A stretch of 11,062 nucleotides of DNA from JANQRV01 sp964533785. Its GTDB lineage: Bacteria; Bacteroidota; Bacteroidia; Chitinophagales; Saprospiraceae. Position numbers and translations under genes: made by a program. Below the pieces are notes generated by a model. That model did not search any database. It had not been told where the DNA came from and worked only from the letters and a program-made list of their open reading frames with translations. The first letter of the stretch is position 1; each line of letters opens with the position of its first letter. Shown one piece after another: positions 1 through 4,851 of the stretch. The stretch lies in contig CAZHNG010000233.1 of the NCBI GenBank assembly GCA_964533785.1, positions 1 through 11,062 on the forward strand, in the 5' to 3' direction.

Positions 1-73
1 GCATTTCGGAAAAAGGCCCAGCCAAAAAGGGTAGAAATTTCTGGTGGGAACCACTTGGGTAAATAATTAAAAA

Positions 74-102
74 TGAAACATATAGGAAACATAGGAGCAT
101 AG
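74..102 (+). repeat. Degenerate ACATAGGA-type periodic tract
   Basis: The tract begins TGAAACATATAGG and continues with further ACATAGGA and GCATAG units at a period of about 9-11 bp. It resembles the 21-bp repeats at 10961-10981 and 11042-11062, which begin TGAAACATAGAGG and TGAACCATAGAGG, and it lies in the same orientation. It ends next to the 9-bp target duplication of the miniature element. No function is evident. Confidence 0.45.
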
Positions 103-105
103 TTT
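97..105. repeat. Left target-site duplication, GCATAGTTT
   Basis: The nine bases GCATAGTTT directly precede the left terminal inverted repeat at 106. The identical nine bases directly follow the right terminal inverted repeat at 345-353. This is the footprint left when a transposase inserts DNA at a staggered 9-bp cut. Confidence 0.85.
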
Positions 106-344
106 CAGCAATTTCTCATGTAGAACTTACACGTAGAAAAAATCGCCACAAATCTGCCTGCCGATACCGTCATAGCTGTCTCCGTAGGGACCGCCACGTG
201 GGCCCCAAGTGGCGGGCCCTACGTGGACAGCCATGGCCGTCACGGGCAGGCAGGAACACAAAATTGCACTAATCTTTTTTGTGAGGATTTTGAGCTTTTG
301 TGTTTTGGTGGCAACCCACGTACGTTTCACATGAGAAATAGCTG
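106..344. mobile_element. MITE-like element, 239 bp, with 16-bp inverted repeats
   Basis: A 239-bp segment is bounded by CAGCAATTTCTCATGT (106-121) and ACATGAGAAATAGCTG (329-344). These are inverted repeats of 16 bp with one mismatch, followed inward by further partial similarity around the ACGTA motifs. The segment is flanked by perfect 9-bp direct repeats. It encodes no transposase, so it fits a miniature inverted-repeat transposable element mobilised in trans by a full-length insertion sequence elsewhere in the genome. A 9-bp duplication occurs in several insertion-sequence families, so I do not assign one. The interior contains a long palindrome (154-253) displaced toward the left end. 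The intact duplication suggests a fairly recent insertion. Confidence 0.8.
154..253. repeat. Long near-loopless palindrome inside the element
   Basis: The two arms, each about 50 bp, are imperfect reverse complements meeting at GGGCCCC near position 203. Perfect blocks include CTGCCTGCC (154-162) against GGCAGGCAG (245-253), GTAGGG (184-189) against CCCTAC (217-222), and CCGCCAC (191-197) against GTGGCGG (209-215). Between these blocks there are scattered mismatches and one single-base bulge. The arms are far richer in G and C than the flanks. As DNA it could extrude a cruciform, and as RNA it would fold into one long rod. It has no T-run, so it is not a conventional terminator. Confidence 0.75.
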
Positions 345-353
345 GCATAGTTT
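345..353. repeat. Right target-site duplication, GCATAGTTT
   Basis: This is the second perfect copy of the 9-bp duplication, directly abutting the right inverted repeat of the miniature element (end at 344). Confidence 0.85.
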
Positions 354-549
354 TTAGGATTCACCATTGAACGGCAATTTTTTATAATAGACTTAATTAA
401 CAGCGATTTTGGCTCTAGAATATAATTTCTACGGTTAAAGTCTAGCATTTTAGTAGCCACGAATGCACGAATAAGGGGTAACTATTGTAGGAGTGGGGCA
501 TGTTGTAAATACTAAAGATACTGCAGAATGCTACACTGCCCCAGATGGA

Positions 550-3500
550 TCAAAAAACAGCCGCCACCTGTGCCCTGCCGACGTGCACCATGCGGTTTTC
601 CCCGGTTTTACGACCGTCGTAGCTTAAATTTAAACGGATATTTTTGGCGATCTGCCGGTCCAGGCTGAGATTCCACAACAGGTTGCGGCCATCCTGTAAA
701 CCATTGAGTATGGCAAAGCCTACCGGCGAATTAGCTTTCCCGGCGAAATCGATCTGCACCCAGGAAAACCTCCCTCTGACTGTTGTTTTAGCGCTTTGAT
801 TATAGGAAATTTCCAGGTTGAGATCGTGCTGATTCGCTTTTTCTCCTGCTGCCGGTAAAATATTTTCGTCATTTTGAAATTTGTAGCGAAAAGCAAAGCG
901 GAGGTTTTTAAGCGGCAAATAGGTCAATTCCGGTGAAAGGCGAAAAAATTGGATATCGTAATCCCGGCTATCAAAAAACTCGGAGTCGCTGATGCGGTTG
1001 CCGAATGCCATTTCCAATTCTCCGCTGATGGTACGGGAGAAATTGAGGCGTGATTTAATAAAGCGTTCACTCAACTGCCGGCTTTCGAAACCAGCCGTTT
1101 GTACGATCTTATTGCGATTATCATTTTGCCCGATTTGAATGTCGAAGGTAGGATTGCCGCGATTGAAGAAGAGAATATTGCGGATGCTGGCCGTAACGGA
1201 CACCAATGCCGTATCGGCAATAGCCAGTTGAAAGGGATTCCAGGCCGCTACCCCTTCCGAAGCGATGGTTTTGCGAATGATCTTGGCGGTACTTTGAGTG
1301 GAAAAGCGCGACAGAAATTTGCGGACCCCTTCTTTAGAAAACCAGACTGCTTTGGGATTTAGTTGCAGGCTTTGGTTGAACAATACATTGTTGGTACGGA
1401 TAAAATCGTTGGTAAAAGTATTGATCCGGATGAAATCAGCAATATCTGGGAAGGGAGCGATTTCCATCTCATTGGGCTGAATAATCCCGTCGTTGTTGAA
1501 CAAGCTATCCAGCCAGATATGGGTACCCTGCCCCTGAGCCACCTGCACGAAGGTAAACTCCACCCGCGGCTCCTGCCCGGAACCTACTTCGTAAGTACTT
1601 ACACTCCTTATGGCACCCTTAGCCAGCGTGGTATTCATATCCATACGTCCGAGGATGGTTTCCCCCGTTTCCGCTGAAATATTAGCCTTTTCGCTGACTG
1701 TCAGATCGCGGTAGGTAATATTCCCTTTTAATCGGAGTGCTCTGCCGGGCTGCCACTGACCGTTGAGGTTTAATTCCCGGGCATCCGCATTTTTGGCAAA
1801 GGTCTTCCCTTCGGGTTGATAATCGATCCTGCGATTGTAAGACATTCCAATCCGGTATTTTTTATCCTGTGGGCTATCCAAGGTAAACTGATAGCGATCG
1901 AAGAAAAAACTACTCAGGAACAAAGTATCGGTACGGTTATCCGCCTTGGTACTCTTTTCACGCTCTCCGTTAGTGCCGATAGACCAGCCTCCAAGTTTGT
2001 CGAATCGTTTGGTCACATTAAAGCGCGGCCGATGGAACCGGTTTTTTTGGTTGATTTCCCGGCTCGTCAGCAGATCATTAGTCAGATCTATTTCCCAGCC
2101 TTTGCGGTCGAGGTTAAATTGCCCTAAATGCCGGATACCCGTATAAAGGGAATCGCGGAAAAAGCTACTGAACTCATAGGTTAAAACCCCTAAATTTTTC
2201 TTGACTAAAGACAAGGATGCCTGGGCCAGGTTTTCGGTAGCACGCTCTACTTCTCCCAATCCCTGTACATTGGTCAGGTTCCAATCGCGTTGAAATTCGG
2301 GTGCCCGGTAAGGATTGAGTTGCTGGTAGTTTTTGTGTTTAAATTCGTACTGCAAGATTGAGTTGAAGATCCAATCTTCGTCCTCTTTTGAAAGGGGTAA
2401 TTCATTTTTGAAAGTAGCATAAGCAGCCCATCCCTGATCATCTTCGCCATCCAAGCCGGAGAAGCGGTTCTGGTCATTTTGACTAAGAGCGATTTCCGTG
2501 GTTATTTCGGACCGGTCTTCATTGAAGGCATAGCTGGCGCCGAAGGCCATCAATTGTAATTTTTTGGGGGCGATCAATTGAATAACGGGTTCGTAGGCAC
2601 CCCTCAATGTGCAGTTCATTGTATCGGGTGCCACCCATTTGTACACCCGTTCGTTGGTACGCTGGGCATTGTCGATAACATAATTGCCATTGCCTTGCCC
2701 AACGAAGGTGAATCGCGCGGTGTACCGCTGCACCTCCGGATCGGCACTAAAAACCAATACAGAATCCATGGTCCCGCAATTCGTAAGGGTATCGCGTAAT
2801 TCGTACGTTACCCGCAACTCATCTACCTCTTCGTTGATGGGTTGCAAACTATTCACTAAGGTATTCTGAAAACCGTCTCCGGCCTGGCTTAGCAGTTGTT
2901 TTTGGCTATCCGTCAGGGTTTGATTGCCGCCAGTGGTATTTTTGCCGTCCTGTTCGTTAAAAAGGTTGAAATGCAGCTTCAACCCTCCGACGGCGTATTC
3001 CGTATTTACAGCGTATAGCGTACGGTTAAAATTTTGATCGGAGTATTCGAACTCAACGATGATCCGGCTGTCTTTGGTTATCAATCGTTTGTTGGTAAAG
3101 GTAACCTCGCCCCGGTTGTAATCGATGATGTAGTCCTCTTCAATACCGCGTTTCATCAATTTTCCGTCGAGGAAGACCTTCTCCGTCCCCGCCAGTACGA
3201 TAATGAAGCGTTCGCCAGCGTTACCCTGCAAGCGGTAAGGTCCCTGGTTCCCTTCTTGCTGTAAGATATTGTTGCGGGCAAATTTACCCCGGGAAATAGC
3301 GATACTGGCATCGGTGCTGAGGGTGCCTCCCTCCCCTACTTCGAGTTTATTCGAAAAAGTCGCCCCCTGCAATTTTTTGAAGTAATTGATGAAGTAACTT
3401 TTGGGGCGCCGCAATTCATAATCTCCCGCAATAAGTTGACTATCCTCCTTTTTTAGTTGAATAAATATGCGGTCGAACTCGCGAAGTTGTTGGGTATTGC

Positions 3501-4083
3501 CTTCGGGTTGCAAGGGAATATTCTCATCCGTTATAGCGGCCAGCACTTCCACATCGTCACCCAAGGTTCCTGCTAATTGTAAATTAAAACTAGAATTGAG
3601 CACCAGATCCTGATTATTTCCAAAGGAAATTCCCCGGGCAAAACTCCCGTTGTAATTCAGTCCCTTGAAATCGATCAGCGGTTGTTGATCGGCATAAGGA
3701 TTATAATCAAAGCCAATCACAGATTCGTCAATAGCTTTTTGCGTATCGACGGAATCAAACCTCGCCAGCGGTTTAGCGATATCGAAGGGAAAAACCCGGT
3801 AAGTGGCTTGCATAGCCTGCGGTAATAATGATTCATCAACCAGCCAAACAAGATCCGTATTATCCAGCTGGTAGAAACTGGTGTCGATTTTAATCCTGGT
3901 CAGTTCGTCAATAATGTGAAAAGCATTGGGAATGATGGTGAGCGTATCGATTTGTTCGCGGGGATAAGTTCGCTCCAGCGATTTTGTCCGCCAATTGGAC
4001 CAGGTCGTCGTTTGGGCAGGAAGAACGTTCCACCCCATTCCTGCTAAAAGCACAGTTATGGTTACCCAAAAGGGACGATTCAT
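550..4083 (-). CDS. Large exported outer-membrane-type beta protein, function unknown
   Basis: The 1177-residue product is exported, with no enzymatic motif that I recognise. I chose the ATG at 4083 because it is followed at once by a clear signal peptide (MNRPFWVTITVLLAGM..., ending near Ala-Gln 23-24). The longer open frame to 4269 would only translate a heptamer repeat array. Three conserved-looking blocks are visible: residues 146-210 (RGISFGNNQDL, then NLQLAG, ENIPLQPEGNTQQL and FIQLKK), 281-348 (GPYRLQG, LAGTEKVFLDG, DYIIDYNRGEVTF, EFEYSDQ) and about 465-512 (VYKWVAP ... YEPVIQLIAPKKLQL). I recall these blocks from large uncharacterised Bacteroidota envelope proteins. An acidic loop at about 857-872 (WLDSLFNNDG...NEME) resembles a calcium-binding DxNxDG loop. 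The C-terminal half alternates polar and hydrophobic residues in barrel-like strands and ends in Phe, as many outer-membrane beta-barrels do. Location is inferred; function is unknown. Confidence 0.85.
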   Translation of the reverse strand: MNRPFWVTITVLLAGMGWNVLPAQTTTWSNWRTKSLERTYPREQIDTLTIIPNAFHIIDELTRIKIDTSFYQLDNTDLVWLVDESLLPQAMQATYRVFPFDIAKPLARFDSVDTQKAIDESVIGFDYNPYADQQPLIDFKGLNYNGSFARGISFGNNQDLVLNSSFNLQLAGTLGDDVEVLAAITDENIPLQPEGNTQQLREFDRIFIQLKKEDSQLIAGDYELRRPKSYFINYFKKLQGATFSNKLEVGEGGTLSTDASIAISRGKFARNNILQQEGNQGPYRLQGNAGERFIIVLAGTEKVFLDGKLMKRGIEEDYIIDYNRGEVTFTNKRLITKDSRIIVEFEYSDQNFNRTLYAVNTEYAVGGLKLHFNLFNEQDGKNTTGGNQTLTDSQKQLLSQAGDGFQNTLVNSLQPINEEVDELRVTYELRDTLTNCGTMDSVLVFSADPEVQRYTARFTFVGQGNGNYVIDNAQRTNERVYKWVAPDTMNCTLRGAYEPVIQLIAPKKLQLMAFGASYAFNEDRSEITTEIALSQNDQNRFSGLDGEDDQGWAAYATFKNELPLSKEDEDWIFNSILQYEFKHKNYQQLNPYRAPEFQRDWNLTNVQGLGEVERATENLAQASLSLVKKNLGVLTYEFSSFFRDSLYTGIRHLGQFNLDRKGWEIDLTNDLLTSREINQKNRFHRPRFNVTKRFDKLGGWSIGTNGEREKSTKADNRTDTLFLSSFFFDRYQFTLDSPQDKKYRIGMSYNRRIDYQPEGKTFAKNADARELNLNGQWQPGRALRLKGNITYRDLTVSEKANISAETGETILGRMDMNTTLAKGAIRSVSTYEVGSGQEPRVEFTFVQVAQGQGTHIWLDSLFNNDGIIQPNEMEIAPFPDIADFIRINTFTNDFIRTNNVLFNQSLQLNPKAVWFSKEGVRKFLSRFSTQSTAKIIRKTIASEGVAAWNPFQLAIADTALVSVTASIRNILFFNRGNPTFDIQIGQNDNRNKIVQTAGFESRQLSERFIKSRLNFSRTISGELEMAFGNRISDSEFFDSRDYDIQFFRLSPELTYLPLKNLRFAFRYKFQNDENILPAAGEKANQHDLNLEISYNQSAKTTVRGRFSWVQIDFAGKANSPVGFAILNGLQDGRNLLWNLSLDRQIAKNIRLNLSYDGRKTGENRMVHVGRAQVAAVF

Positions 4084-4103
4084 CTGATTAAAGTTTTGAC
4101 AAT

Positions 4104-4201
4104 TGACAATGAGCAATGAGCAATGAGCAATGAGCGATGAGCAATGAACAATGAGCGATGAACAATGGGCGATGAACAATGAGCGATGAGCAATGGGCAA
4201 G
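4104..4201. repeat. Heptamer tandem array, 14 units of GAGCAAT type
   Basis: Fourteen consecutive 7-bp units run from 4104 to 4201 without an indel. Apart from the two end units (TGACAAT and GGGCAAG), all variation is A/G exchange: GAGCAAT, GAGCGAT, GAACAAT and GGGCGAT. Units 7-12 form a 14-bp higher-order repeat (GAACAATGAGCGAT and close variants) at 4146-4159, 4160-4173 and 4174-4187. The array begins 20 bp upstream of the ATG at 4083 and so lies in the leader or promoter region of the minus-strand gene. Because 7 is not a multiple of 3, gain or loss of a unit would change the spacing, and the frame of any upstream start. Heptad arrays of this kind recur in Bacteroidota intergenic DNA as I remember it. 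Confidence 0.85.
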
Positions 4202-4273
4202 ACACATTTTTTCGTCCTGAATATGAACATCAGGAGAGTGTGTACAAAGAATAGATTATTATTGTCCATCCGC

Positions 4274-4422
4274 TTAATACTACTTTGTCATCTTAAAGCA
4301 AAGTAGGTTTTTGAATTGATTTACCAGGTAAAACACTTTTGTTTATGAGGTTATGTGGTTATCAAAAAACCGCATAACCTTATAACCGTATAACCTCTTT
4401 TATGGTGACAAAGTAGAATTAA
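4274..4422. repeat. 149-bp element with 19-bp inverted termini
   Basis: The left end TTAATACTACTTTGTCATC (4274-4292) and right end GGTGACAAAGTAGAATTAA (4404-4422) are inverted repeats matching at 17 of 19 positions. TTAAT also occurs directly at both ends (4274-4278 and 4419-4423), so part of the match could be a target duplication. A third CAAAGTAG (4299-4306) pairs with CTACTTTG (4280-4287) in the left end, giving an 8-bp hairpin. No coding capacity is present. It could be a second miniature element or a conserved structured repeat; the evidence is weaker than for 106-344 because the duplication is ambiguous. Confidence 0.5.
4347..4397. repeat. Inverted octamer array, ATAACCnn
   Basis: Two units GAGGTTAT and GTGGTTAT (4347-4362) face three units ATAACCTT, ATAACCGT and ATAACCTC (4374-4397). 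The outermost units pair perfectly over 8 bp and the next pair matches at 6 of 8 positions, with a 19-nt loop. The period is 8 bp, distinct from the 7-bp array nearby. No T-run follows, so a terminator role is unlikely. Confidence 0.65.
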
Positions 4423-4641
4423 TTATTTTTTGTTCCATACAACGAAGAACGTTAGTTCCTATTCCATTGAAACCATTTTAACTTTCTAAAATAACTTGTC
4501 ATGATTTATCGAATTAATATTTGGCTGGTTTTTGACAATGCCTGCCATTTCCGGGTTTATAAATGATTAAATATTTTATAATCCTCATACAAATGAATAA
4601 ATTTTAAATACAAAAAACTGTGACGCTATTGTAATAATTGT

Positions 4642-4649
4642 TAACTTTG
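4642..4649 (+). promoter_or_regulatory. Bacteroidota-type -7 box, TAACTTTG, for the peroxidase gene
   Basis: TAACTTTG matches the Bacteroidota primary-sigma -7 consensus TAnnTTTG exactly. No good TTG -33 element is seen at the expected distance, only TGTG near 4619-4622. Transcription would start near 4654, giving a leader of about 198 nt before the ATG at 4852. Confidence 0.5.
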
Positions 4650-4851
4650 CGACACATGAATATGTTAAAGCCTACCCCCTCGGCATTGAACTAATTTTGC
4701 CTCCGGGCATTTCTAAGATAAACGACCTAACAACTAAGTATTAAGTATTACGAGAAAACTTACTACGGGGCTAAATTACATGCCTATCTAACTTTTTATT
4801 GTTTAAGCGTTCTATTGGTTTTTTTAACCCATTTGAAAAAATTCATAATCC

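Larger units (their letters stand above)
1..549. other. Gene-free stretch with a miniature transposable element
   Basis: No convincing protein gene is visible on either strand. A 73-codon open frame on the minus strand (127-348) runs across the inverted repeats of the element at 106-344 and has no recognisable domain. The main content is that element with its target duplication. Outside it are a degenerate ACATAGGA-type periodic tract (74-102) and two 8-bp units CCACGAAT/GCACGAAT (457-472). There is also a weak inverted repeat GGGGCA (495-500) / TGCCCC (537-542) just beyond the stop of the minus-strand gene. It has a 36-nt loop and no T-run in the right place, so it is not called a terminator. 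Confidence 0.7.
4084..4851. other. Divergent intergenic region rich in short repeats
   Basis: This 768-bp region separates two divergent genes for exported proteins and contains no gene of its own. From left to right it has a heptamer array (4104-4201), a small perfect inverted repeat TCCTGA/TCAGGA (4215-4220 and 4230-4235), an inverted-repeat-bounded element (4274-4422) enclosing an octamer array, an AT-rich stretch, and a -7 box at 4642-4649. The last roughly 198 bases would be the 5' leader of the peroxidase transcript and include a tandem TAAGTAT pair (4735-4748). I found no perfect TAnnTTTG box for the minus-strand gene; TATTCTTTG, read on the minus strand near 4245-4253, is one base too long. 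Confidence 0.6.

Noticed and set aside
127..348. 73-codon minus-strand frame in the left gene-free stretch
   Set aside because: It spans the right inverted repeat and the long palindrome of the miniature element and shows no domain. The open frame is explained by the palindrome's composition.
457..472. Possible CRISPR-like or tandem repeat CCACGAAT/GCACGAAT
   Set aside because: There are only two 8-bp units, with no spacers and no cas genes. No CRISPR array was seen anywhere in the window.
495..542. Inverted repeat GGGGCA/TGCCCC as a terminator for the minus-strand gene
   Set aside because: The loop is 36 nt and no T-run follows on the minus strand.
604..4000. Several plus-strand frames of 60-104 codons inside the large minus-strand gene
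   Set aside because: They are antisense shadows of a gene with strong domain-level patterning and have no independent support.
4084..4269. N-terminal extension of the large envelope protein to the ATG at 4269
   Set aside because: It would translate the heptamer array as a repeated seven-residue pattern and place the signal peptide internally at residue 63. The ATG at 4083 gives a normal signal peptide.
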